From positions 11,384,274 to 11,448,273 of the forward strand of contig JAQMRL010000014.1 of the NCBI GenBank assembly GCA_035578175.1: a stretch of 64,000 bases of DNA, in the 5' to 3' direction. Position numbers and translations under genes: made by a program. The notes below the pieces were generated by a model. The model saw only the letters and a program-made list of their open reading frames with translations. It was not told where the DNA came from and did no database searches. Each line of letters starts with the position of its first letter. Within the stretch, counting starts at the first letter, position 1. The stretch comes from Catonia carolina (Eukaryota > Arthropoda > Insecta > Hemiptera > Achilidae). This document shows, one piece after another, positions 55,066 to 64,000 of this stretch.

Positions 55066-56071
55066 ATATATCAACTGTCTCTTTCTTTTCCATCGGTATT
55101 CTTCTATGCATTCTATTCAATTCTGTTAAATTGCAGGGACAAACATTTAAAACGGTGGGCATCGATTTGAGACAAGAGTGCTTCCTTCACTCATGGACGA
55201 CTATATGACGGACTTTTTAGAGCTGGAAGTGCAGAAAAACAATTTATTATGCTGCCACAGGGCAACAAAACCACAAATATTGGGTATAGAGAGGATTTAA
55301 AATAATTTAATGAGGCCTACATTAGCTGCTGTGAAGCGAAGAGAGAGGGGGTTGCTAGTTGTACCAGGTTGTGAGCCTGGAGGTTTTAAGCCAGCCGCCC
55401 CTAACATGGGGAACAGACGCTGCCCGTAGGCCGCCCATTCTGGGTACAGACACCTACAGTTATAGATTTTAGTAGCATTTCCTCCACTAAGGGTCTATCA
55501 CCCTTCCCATAGAAGGTTCATCCGCCCTTAGCCGTTGGCCTTCTATAGTCTATCAGGTTACTTAACCGCCGCCCGACACTCGGCGTTTTGCTGATGCTCA
55601 GTTCACTAGAATGGCAGCTATCCAGGGGTAGGACGTGGACCAATCAGCTTCACCCCCTGCTAGTTTATTTATATAAATTGTAATATAATTTACATCGTTT
55701 TAATATCCGTACGAAATATAAACTTTACAGGTAATGAAACATACGTGCAGTAGTCCTGTACTAGATATTGTAGGTGGAGTACATTTTTTGAGCGTAAAGG
55801 GTGAAGAAAACTTTAAAATAAGGTATAATTTTCAAATCAATAGGAGAGGTAAGAGAGGAGAAGCTCGACTGGTGGGAGTGTAAGGAAGTGGTGAAGTACG
55901 CAGCAATCTCCCACCCGCCTAAATTTATCAAGGTTATTATAAACACTTACCGTATAAAAACGAAAAAATTTCAAGAAACAAATCCAAAATTTTAAAATTT
56001 CAATAAAATAACAAACAGTTTAATATATTCTAATATTTATTTTATTTTTAGATTGAATTTATTAGTTCAAA
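55066..56071. other. Unassigned, including a GC-richer island
   Basis: 55290-55670 is clearly richer in GC than its surroundings and contains a hairpin CCAGGTTGTGAGCCTGG (about 55350). No reading frame or known repeat was recognised; it may be the untranslated part of a retroelement. The odorant receptor start lies 400 bp downstream, so the upstream regulatory DNA of that gene should be here, but I recognise no motif. Confidence 0.3.
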
Positions 56072-57828
56072 ATGCCCGGAGAAATATATTTAGCAAGAAA
56101 AATAATGAATATAATTGGTATGAATGTTCAAGAACGTATACATACAAGAATGTATATTTTAACAATTATTTCAATTTATGTATTAATACAAGCGATTTTA
56201 TTTTCAATTAAAAATTGGGATCAATTAAATTTAAGATATATATCAATTGAAGATATTAATGACAGTTTTTACTGTACTGCAGTAATACTTGAATTTACAA
56301 TTTTTCCAAATAAAATAAATACATTAATTGATATTGTAGAATCGAAATACTTTTTTGAATTAAATATGAATACAAATTCTAGAAAAATATTGTATTTTAT
56401 TAATGAAGCTAAAAAATTAAAAGGAACGATGATTAATCGATTAAGTATAATTTTTATATTATTTTTCTTAAATTTAACATTACCTTCGTTATTTATAAAT
56501 ATGTTTAATTATTTTAAAAAATATTATTTTTATAGTGATTTTGACGAAGTAGATACATTTATACTGTATTATCCATTTGAAGGAATTTATTTTTTTGATA
56601 AAAATAAAATTGAATTTTACATTCCTTTATATTTATTTCAATGTTTTTATTGTTTATTAAGTTGTAGTAATGCTTTTTGTATGATATCTGGTTCGATATT
56701 ATCAATGCATAAATTAGCAGATGAAATGGACCTTTTTTCTATTGCTTTGGAAGAAATTGATAAATTTTTCAATTATTCAAATTATATTAAAAATCATGGA
56801 ATTTACCAATTTGAAATTTATTTGAATCAATATATACGTCAATTAATTTTACATCACAAGTACATTATAAGGTTTGTGCTTTTTAGATTATTTATTTTAT
56901 TTATTTTATTTATTTATTTATATTTTTATTACATAAAAGGGAGCCTACGGCTGGTTTGATGCGTATGGTAAGTTGATACAGCTGAATTAAAAAACTTCAA
57001 TGGAAAATTTCTGAACTGCCCAATTCATAAAGTACTTATAAGTGGGATGTATAAGCATAAATCTAGTTTTGGTTCATTTCCGGTTATTATTGAGAATTTA
57101 ATAGCAGATTAATTGTTTTTCACTGGTAAAAGTAAATTTTCTTTTTGCAATTTCTGTCGTTAGTAAGAGTAAATTACATTTTTCATGTGTTGTTTAGGTC
57201 AACAGTATAAGATTCATTTTGCATCATTCACTCACAAAAAAAAAATTCATTCACGATTAAAATTAGGTTACGTTTTTTGAGGTTGGTTGGTTATTTGTTT
57301 TTTTTCTAATGTTTTATTACTAATATTAGATTATATTGTTCATTATTGGCATTGGCAAGAGAAAGTCGTGTGAGTGTTTCACAACAGATTTTTTTTTTTA
57401 AATTCTCTGCTTAAATTATGTAGAAATATAGGCCTACTAGTTTTCAGGTAGAAAAATTTTAAAAGGTGTCTCTTATAGTTTATGAGAAAATGTATCTTAC
57501 AATCGTACATTTAAACATGGGACCTACTTAAACACTAGTAAAATATTTTTTGATCAATTTGTTTCAGAATGCAACAAAATATAAATGAAGGTCTTGGTTT
57601 AAATTCATTGTTCTTCAGTGAAACGATATGTGTATTAGGTTGTATGTGCCTATTCTGGATAGCAGAGGTAATTAAAAATTAAAACTTAATTAAATGACTA
57701 ATTGTTTTAACTAATATTTTTTACTTTCTCTTGCCTATATGAATATATAGAAAGGAAGGTATTGTTTTCATGTCGATTTTTCGAAATTGAGTTTTCACCG
57801 GATCTACATGTTTTCAGATCCCTGAATC

Positions 57829-57863
<35 letters not shown>

Positions 57864-59033
57864 TGTGTGTGTTTGTGTATGTGTGTGTGTGTATGTGAAC
57901 AGAATATCTCAAGAACGAAACATCGTACAAACTTGAAACTTAAGTTAGACACTACTACTGGACCCGACACAAACATTTTCATTAAAATCGGTCAACTGGA
58001 AATAGTAGTTTATTCGTGTAATTTTTCACTTTTTGCGATTTTCTCATAAACGGGTCCTACGATGTTTTTTAAAAATCGCCTGGTTTACTTAATTTTTATG
58101 CTCTACAAGATAGGGTAGGCGCTATGTTTGCTGAAATTCTTGGTGAGGTTGTTTTCACGTAAAAAATTTGTTTTTTTAAAATTGCAGCTTTACTACACAT
58201 TTTAGCGCAAAAATGTTTATAATAAAAGTTGTAGAGAATTTAAAATCCTACAATTTTTATTCCAAACATTGTTTTTTAAAACGCTTAGTTTAGCGGTAAT
58301 TAGGGATTTTCTGTTTCTTTTTCTTACGAAAACGTGTAAAAAAGTCGATTTTTTACGATTTCAGCCTTAGTATGCATTTTATGACAAAAATGTATATAAT
58401 CAATCTTATAGAAAATTAAAAGATCTACAACTTTTATACTCAGTGAGGAAGGCAATGGTAAACCACCTCACTCCTCGTTTTACTTAGTAAAACCTTTAGA
58501 GATTCAAACCAGCCTTTTGGCTGATGACCTAAACAACAACAACTTTTATTTAGAGCATTTTTCTCCACCGAGCCTAGTTTAGCGTGAAAGAGTAATTTTC
58601 CGTATTTTAAAGCCAAACTGAGGTTAATTTGCATTTTGTGTCTTTTACTCATGATTAAATTTAGGTTATGTTTATTGAGGTTAGTTTTTTATTTATTTCT
58701 AATGTTTTATTACTAATAATAGGTTATATTGTTAAATATTTGCGATGGCAAGAGAAAGTTGTGTGAGTGTTTCACACCAGATTTTTAATGAATAATTCGG
58801 TAACACTATGACGTAATAGTCATTTTTGTGGTAGTCTAGCACATTTAACATGGAAAATACACCCACGAAACAGAACTAAAAGTGTACTGAGACCTGTAAT
58901 AATACTGATAAAGAATTAATTTTGTTTTCAGGCAGAAAAATTTATGCAAATGATTGAATATGGATACTCATTATCGGCAGTAACAATACTTTTGTACTTG
59001 TACATGAACAATGGACAAACCATCGTTGATAAG
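56072..59033 (+). CDS. Insect odorant receptor, exons 1-3 (C-terminal exon not found)
   Basis: Exons 56072-56871, 57568-57667 and 58932-59033. Donors AAG|GTTTGT, GAG|GTAATT and AAG|GTCAGT; acceptors TTTCAG|A and TTTCAG|G. Intron phases 2, 0, 0. About 334 residues so far against about 380-420 for the family. Hydrophobic segments (residues, approximate): 27-46, 64-80, 123-146, 178-212, and SLFFSETICVLGCMCLFWIA in exon 2. HHKYIIR at the exon 1/2 joint and the exon 2-3 pattern are typical of insect 7-TM odorant receptors, inverted-topology subunits that pair with Orco in olfactory neuron membranes. I chose ATG 56072 because MPGEIYLARKIMNIIGM suits an N-terminus. The final exon is absent from the window or not recognised; intron 3 holds large transposon insertions. 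Codon use is strongly A/T-ending. Functional gene or pseudogene is undecided. Confidence 0.75.
57214..57387 (+). repeat. HINE-like 3' end, solo, in receptor intron 1
   Basis: ATTCATTTTGCATCATTCAC to GGCAAGAGAAAGTCGTGTGA and TTTCACAACAGA. Preceded at 57190-57205 by a TTGTTTAGGTCAACAG scrap of the CAA-tail family. Confidence 0.75.
57723..58781 (+). repeat. HINE-like repeat, full length, in receptor intron 2
   Basis: 5' end ACTTTCTCTTGCCTATATG; long GT microsatellite 57829-57896; 3' hairpin GTGTGAGTGTTTCACAC plus CAGA at 58781. Contains the CAA-tail insertion 58438-58540. Confidence 0.9.
58438..58540 (+). mobile_element. CAA-tail retroelement, strongly 5'-truncated
   Basis: Only the last ~100 bp (ACTCAGTGAGGAAGGCAATG to CCTAAACAACAAC), inserted in the HINE-like copy with target duplication AACTTTTAT (58429-58437 and 58541-58549). 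This fixes the CAA end as the 3' end. Confidence 0.85.
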
Positions 59034-59049
59034 GTCAGTGAAGTTTTTT

Positions 59050-59076
59050 ACATTCTTCTGTCCTATATGAATATAT
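59050..59076 (+). repeat. HINE-like 5'-end scrap
   Basis: ACATTCTTCTGTCCTATATG then AATATATA; directly followed by a minus-strand full end. Confidence 0.5.
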
Positions 59077-59531
59077 AAAAAAAATCTGGTGTGAAACACT
59101 CACACAACTTTCTCTTGCTGATGTAAATAATTAACAATATTATTAGTTACAACATTTTATTATTATTAGTTATTATTACAATTACATATTATTAGTTATA
59201 ACATAAGAAATAAACAAAACATTAACCTCAAAAAAAGCATAACCTTATTTTAATCATGAGTGAAAGACGCAAAATGAAAATCAACCTCAGTTTTACTTAA
59301 ACATACGGAAAATCACACTTTCACGCTAAACTAGGCTTTTTAGAGAAAACTGCCCAAGATAAAAGTTGTAGATCTTTTTATTTCCTATAAATTTTATTAC
59401 TGTATATACCTAAACGTTTTTCGTAAAATGCATACTAAGGCTAAATTCTTTAAAAAAATCGATTTTTTACACGTTTTCGTGAAAAAAAAATAGAAAATCG
59501 CTAATCACCGCTAAACTAAGCGTTAGACTAA

Positions 59532-61529
59532 TTTTTTATTTTTTTTTTTAACTTTAATAACTTTATTTGCGACTATATACTAAGATACAACGAGCAAATT
59601 AGATGACAGTAAACAAACGAAAAAAATTATAAATAAATGAAAAAGAACAGTGATACCCATTGGTATATGTTCTATGAAATAAATTCAGTTCATGATACAT
59701 GAATGATAATTAACAACATAAGAAAAAAAGAAGAAAGAAAAATAAAATAAATCACTTTATAGAAGATCTCTGGCCCATTGCCGTTTCAACCTGCGTTGCG
59801 GATTCCTGGTAGTGATGCATCCGATAGTTTGGTGATTAATTCGTTGGGGTGATCATGCAATTTTCTATGAAAAACACTGTAGCTGGACTTAACTACTTCA
59901 CTTATGAACGGAATATTAAGGTCGTCATGTAGAATTTTGTTGTTGACATAAAAAGGTGCGCAGGTGATTAAACGTAGGAATTTTGACTGAAAGGCTTGTA
60001 ATTTTTGTAGATTGCTCGGTTTAGCTGTGCCATAAATTTGTAGTCCATATGTCCATATTGGTTTGAGATAAATTTTGTATAGTAATAGTTTAGATTTTAG
60101 AGTCAGTGAAGAGCGGCGTCCAAGTAGTCGAAATAGTTCTTTCAATTTGGAGTTCAAAGTCAGTCTTCTGGTTTTTATATGAGTCGCCCAGGTGAGTCTC
60201 TTGTCAAGGTGAAGTCCAAGGTATTTAACTTTTTGTCGTTGTGGTATCGGTTTATTGTCGAGGAATAGTTGAGGACATTCGCCTTTCCGGAGTGAAAAGG
60301 TGACGTGTACTGATTTTGAAGCGTTGAATTGGATCCTCCAGATTTTTAACCAATAATTTAAAAAGTTAATGTGACTTTGTAAATTATTACTTGCTGCTTC
60401 TGGCTTTACATCAGAAGAAAGGATGACTGTATCGTCAGCATAAGTAGCTAAGGTGGTGTTAGCAAATGCAGGTAGATCTGATGTATAGATGCTGTAAAGC
60501 AGTGGCGACAAGATTGATCCTTGTGGAACACCAGCGACGATTTGTTTGTAGTCAGACAGAGCCGTGTTATGTTTTACTTGAAAAAATCTGTCCGTTAAAA
60601 AGGAGCTGATGATTAAGAAATAGGCATCTGGCAAGAATTTTCTTAATTTATATCGCAGACCTTGATGCCACACTTTATCAAATGCTGCGCAAACATCAAA
60701 GAAGACGGCACTTACATATTTTTTTTGTTCAAAGCCAGAGGCAATTTGATCAACGATTCTGTGTAGTTGATGAATTGTGCTGCGCCGTCGACGGAACCCA
60801 AACTGATGATTAGGGATTATACCTTGGTCTTCTATAAATATAAGCAGTCTTGGGAGTAAAAGTTTTTCGAATAATTTTGACACTGTTGAAAGTAAACTGA
60901 TTGGCCTGTAAGAAGATGGTTCGTAGATTGGTTTATTTTCTTTATGAAACATGATAACTTGTGAAAATTTCCACTGTATAGGAAAGTGGGTGGTCCGCAA
61001 AATAGCATTAAAAATTTGCGTAATTAGAGTTATTCCTGCTTGTGGCAGTTCACGTAGTACTTCAGCCGTTATCAAATCATATCCAGGAGATTTTTTTCAG
61101 TGGCAATTGAGTAATTGCAGTCTTTATTTCTTGGTCAGTAAAATTGAGTGGAGGTAGACACAACTGTAAAGGTGAAGATACTTTATCTTCTATTAATTTT
61201 GTAAAAGCGGGTACAGTATCACCATGAGGTTGGAACGTCTTTTCCAAGTGTTCAGGAAATAGGATGGCTTTTTCATTGTCAGATTTTGCCCATGTGTTGT
61301 CCAGTTTCCGAAGAGGAGGGCAGTGAGGAGTATAGCGTAGGAGTTTACCGGTTTCTTTCCACAGACTTCCAAATTTCGTATTCAGGTTCCTAACACGATT
61401 TTCTAGATTTTCATTTTGCACTGTACGTATGATAGATTTCAAGGTATTCGTAAGTTGATTGAGTTGTGTTTTGTCAGAAGGTAGTCTTGAGTTTTGCCAT
61501 TGTCTTCTAGCTTGCCTCTTCTCAGCAAA
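59532..61529 (-). mobile_element. Jockey LINE, 5'-truncated
   Basis: AGACTAA on both sides (59525-59531 and 61530-61536). Minus-strand 3' end with an A-rich tail (59532-59552) and about 230 bp of 3' untranslated DNA. Confidence 0.8.
59786..61529 (-). pseudogene. Jockey ORF2 reverse transcriptase, one frameshift
   Basis: 61077-61529 encodes the linker (SLWKETGKLLRYTPHCPPLR, LPPLNFTDQEIKTAITQLPL). 59786-61075 encodes the RT: SSYRPISLLSTVSKLFEKLL, HQFGFRRRRSTIHQLHRIVD, FFDVCAAFDKVWHQGL (motif A), AGVPQGSILSPLLYSIYTSD (motif B), YADDTVILSS (motif C), then KYLGLHLDKRLTWATHIKTR and the C-terminal part. The two frames are separated by an apparent one-base gain in a run of A (plus-strand T-run near 61091-61098). 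The endonuclease is lost by 5' truncation. Recently active but now defective. Confidence 0.9.
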
Positions 61530-61749
61530 GACTAAAAAAAAAAAAAAAATTAAAAAGAAGTTGTAAGTTTTTTAATTTTTCTATAAGTTTTATTATGATT
61601 TTTTTGTGCTAAAATGAATATTAAGGCCACAATCTTAAGAAAAAAATTTTTCTACGAGAGAACAGCCTCCCCAAAAATTTCAGCAGACATGGCGCCTACC
61701 CTATCATGTAAAGCACACAAAAATTAGTAAATAAAGCGATTTTTTTTAA

Positions 61750-62466
61750 GGGGCAAATTGGATTTAACTCAAAATTTCGACTTTTGGTTACGTTTTTCAA
61801 TAGTTTAGGCCTAGATCTACCAGAAAAACGTTAAATTCAAAAAAATAATTTTTTATGAAAATAATCAGTTTTTATTAAGTTAACACAGAAAAATTATCAT
61901 GTTCCCAAAAACGAATATTTTTCACAATTTTATACTGCTCGTTTTAGTGCAAAGAGAATTTTCGTTTTTAAAATATCTGAATCACTGTTTTTGTGTGTTC
62001 TCAGCTGTATGTTCAGCTCTCTAAACAACTGTTCATGGAAATATACTTGTTTTCGTACATTTTGTTTTTTGTTTGTGCCTTCTTATTTCTTGTGTTTTCC
62101 CGTAAATTTAGATTTTTAACACTAGGTACATTTTCTCAGAAACCAATAAACCTACCAGGCTGAAATTTTTACCAGTTAATTATCTTGTATATCCACATAT
62201 ACCGAAATTTTTATGACTTCCTCAGGTGCTCCAAAAATTAGTAATACGCAAAAAACGTAGAAAAAAATTTGTAAAAATATTTTATTCGTAATATTTTAAA
62301 AAAATGGTATGGTTCGAAAATTAAATTGAAAAAATGTCAGAAGCTCGAGATGAAACCCGTTACCTATGGTATGTAAAGTTTAATTTCTCTATCTTTTACT
62401 ATCCTATGAAAAATGTACCTAAAAATAGGAAATTTAACATTGGCGGGATACAAATACAGTCTTCCC
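61750..62466. mobile_element. TTAA-flanked non-autonomous element, 717 bp
   Basis: Flanked by TTAA at 61746-61749 and 62467-62470, interrupting a HINE-like copy exactly. Ends GGGGCAAATTGGATTTAACT and (inverted right end) GGGAAGACTGTATTTGTATC; GGG starts and loosely similar inner bases, as in piggyBac-group MITEs. Non-coding. Confidence 0.6.
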
Positions 62467-62572
62467 TTAAATCGTAGTAGCCGTTTTTGAGAAAATCGCA
62501 AAAAAGTGAAAAATGACACGAATAAACTACTACTTCCGGTTGACCGATTTTGATAAAAATGTTTGTGTCGGG

Positions 62573-62969
62573 TCGTTAATCTGATGTATCGTAATTATTT
62601 TTACATACAACGGTTCAAAAGATGTTGCTGTTTAAAGACAGCTGTTTTCTTTCGTGAATCGGACTTAAGCGTTAGTAAAATGAAACATGTTCAAAGTTAC
62701 TAGCGGTTTAACTAAACTGGCTGCTAGTCTACTAGCACCTAGTAAACGCGTCGTGGGAATAGGCTTTAAATGGAACTTACACACTTACAAACAAGATATG
62801 TAGCAAGTTTCAACAATGCATGTAAAATATATAAATACCCCCGTTACATCGAGCAACCCGCAATGATGAGTTGTATTGCATATTGCATTTTCAGTTTTGT
62901 AGGCGCATGAATCCTCACTTGAATATATTTAATTTTGTTTAATTATTTTAGTTTGTAAATTTTTTTTTT
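62573..62969. other. Unassigned
   Basis: 62848-62912 is a minor repeat that matches 51325-51385 in inverse orientation (GCAACCCGCAATGATGAG, TTTCAGTTTTGTAGGCGC). Nothing else was recognised. Confidence 0.4.
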
Positions 62970-63104
62970 ACTTTCTCTTGCCTGTATGAATATATAGGAA
63001 AAAAGTATTGTTTTCATGTCGATTTTAAGAAATTGAGTTTTCACCGGATCAACACGTTTTCAGACCTCCTGAACCCAAAAAATATGTTTTTAGCGATTGG
63101 TCTG

Positions 63105-63140
<36 letters not shown>

Positions 63141-63363
63141 TGTGTGAACATCTCAAGAACGGAACATCGTACGAACTTGAAACTTAAGTTAGGCACCACT
63201 ACCGGACCCGACACGAACATTTTCATCAAAATCGGTCAATCGGAAGTAGTGTCATTTTTCATTTTTTTGCGATTTTCTCAAAAACAGGTTCTACGATGTT
63301 TTTAAAAATTGCCTGGATTTCTAAATTTTTAATGCTTTACAAGATAGGGTAGGCGTCGTGTCT
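62970..63363 (+). repeat. HINE-like repeat, 5' half, tetranucleotide microsatellite
   Basis: 5' end ACTTTCTCTTGCCTGTATG; microsatellite (TGCG)n at 63104-63142, unlike the GT runs of other copies; ends at GATAGGGTAGGCGTCGTGTC, then unrelated DNA. Confidence 0.8.
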
Positions 63364-63374
63364 TCAGTCCAGAC

Positions 63375-63790
63375 AGAACTGAGGATAGCTTTGTACCTAC
63401 ACTATTTTGTTTTCCAATGAAAAAAATTACTCTTTGCCAAGTAACCAATATAATATATTAAGTTTTACGTCTAATTCTTTGCGTTTCATCGTAATGTGTT
63501 TTTTCATATAAATCTCTTGTCTAGATGTAAACTTAAATATTTCACATCACTTTTTTGAGGCAATATTTCATCCAAACGAACTGGAGAACAAACTTTCTGA
63601 TTCATGCTGCATGTAACATGACTAGATTTTGTTGCATTCACCTTTATCCGCCACCTCTCAAACCAAAAAATTGGTTTTAAAATTTTTCCGAAGCCGTATG
63701 CGGGTCTTCACAACAAGCCAGAATCGCTGTATCATCCGCAAAAGTAGCTGTAATTGCATCTTCGGATTTAAGGGATTTTTAAGTTTAGTT
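63375..63790 (-). pseudogene. Jockey RT fragment
   Basis: The minus strand reads ATFADDTAILAC (RT motif C) near 63740-63775, followed by decayed LINE coding with several stops. It is another Jockey copy, more diverged than that at 59786-61529. Confidence 0.65.
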
Positions 63791-63810
63791 TGTACTATAA
63801 GTTGAATACT

Positions 63811-64000
63811 TTTTTTTTATCTTTTATTTGAAATTTTCAACAGTACACAAATATTTGACTACTAGAAAATGTGTTGTACGTACATAACAAAGTAACATGA
63901 AAGGAAACATAAAAACAAAGATTGATACCCATTGGTATTTCTCTGAGTGTATAAAAAAGTATTAAATATGAGAATTAGTTCGTTTAATTGTTATTATTTT
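63811..64000 (-). mobile_element. Jockey LINE 3' end, continuing past the right edge
   Basis: Minus-strand A-rich tail at 63811-63830 and TACCAATGGGTATCAATC at about 63925-63942, which matches the 3' untranslated part of the copy at 59532-61529 (TACCAATGGGTATCAC near 59655). Confidence 0.65.

Larger units (their letters stand above)
59085..62572 (-). repeat. HINE-like repeat split by Jockey and by a TTAA element
   Basis: Pieces 59085-59531, 61537-61749 and 62467-62572. Left end TCTGGTGTGAAACACTCACAC; truncated at its 5' side after GTTTGTGTCGGGTC, before the microsatellite. Confidence 0.8.

Noticed and set aside
56872..56959. Continuation of receptor exon 1 to the stop at 56959
   Set aside because: The frame past 56871 reads into intron; a good donor at 56871/56872 joins in phase to exon 2.

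Overview
The window is repeat-dominated, AT-rich animal DNA, almost certainly from an insect. The evidence is an insect-type odorant receptor gene at the right, mariner, BEL/Pao, Jockey, RTE-like and R1-like elements, and tRNA-derived SINEs. A hemipteran would fit, but I cannot fix the order from sequence. I see no true tRNA or rRNA gene, no CRISPR array and no bacterial gene organisation. The only confident host gene is the odorant receptor (exons 56072-56871, 57568-57667, 58932-59033); its last exon is not seen.

Layout. 1-6486: a BEL/Pao LTR retrotransposon on the minus strand, with a polyprotein frame open from 5283 to the left edge. 6487-16120: HINE-like repeats, a 1.17 kb foldback element, SINEs, a transposase relic and a rearranged mariner. 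16121-19611: a HINE-like copy split by a 5'-truncated RTE-type LINE with an intact 3' reading frame. 20085-25000: more HINE-like copies and a second copy of the rearranged mariner. 25069-26600: a GC-richer patch with an R1-like LINE C-terminus and, downstream, a TATA box, a short ORF and a perfect histone-type 3' stem-loop. 27371-36653: DNA transposons with terminal inverted repeats, inverted SINE pairs, a 187-bp tandem array and a second long foldback. 37252-52966: dense HINE-like copies, mostly on the minus strand, with nested Jockey, CAA-tail and SINE insertions. 53228-56071: SINE, foldback and unassigned DNA. 56072-59033: the odorant receptor. 59085-64000: a HINE-like copy split by a Jockey LINE and a TTAA-flanked element, one more HINE-like copy, and Jockey fragments at the edge.

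The most interesting pattern is one repeat family, about 0.85-1.05 kb, present in more than twenty full or partial copies. It has a 13-bp inverted sequence near both ends (ACTTTCTCTTGCC / GGCAAGAGAAAGT), a hairpin at its 3' end (GTGTGAGTGTTTCACAC then CAGA), a hypervariable dinucleotide microsatellite about 170 bp from its 5' end, an internal tandem duplication, T-run insertion sites and occasional head-to-tail tandems. This is the architecture described for Helentron-associated non-autonomous elements (DINE-1/HINE). The family is called HINE-like below; plus means microsatellite near the left and hairpin at the right. Two further non-autonomous families recur: a CAA-tail retroelement (about 400 bp, starting TGCCCATAAC and ending in CAACAA, with target duplications and 5' truncations), and two tRNA-derived SINEs, here SINE-A (head CCGGCCGCATTGG) and SINE-B (head CCCACCGGGTTGG). 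Insertions into insertions allow a relative order: HINE-like copies are the oldest layer, and the LINEs, the BEL element, mariner and the TTAA element landed in them later.

All coordinates were read by eye. Repeat edges are good to a few bases where a target duplication is quoted and to about 10-20 bases elsewhere.
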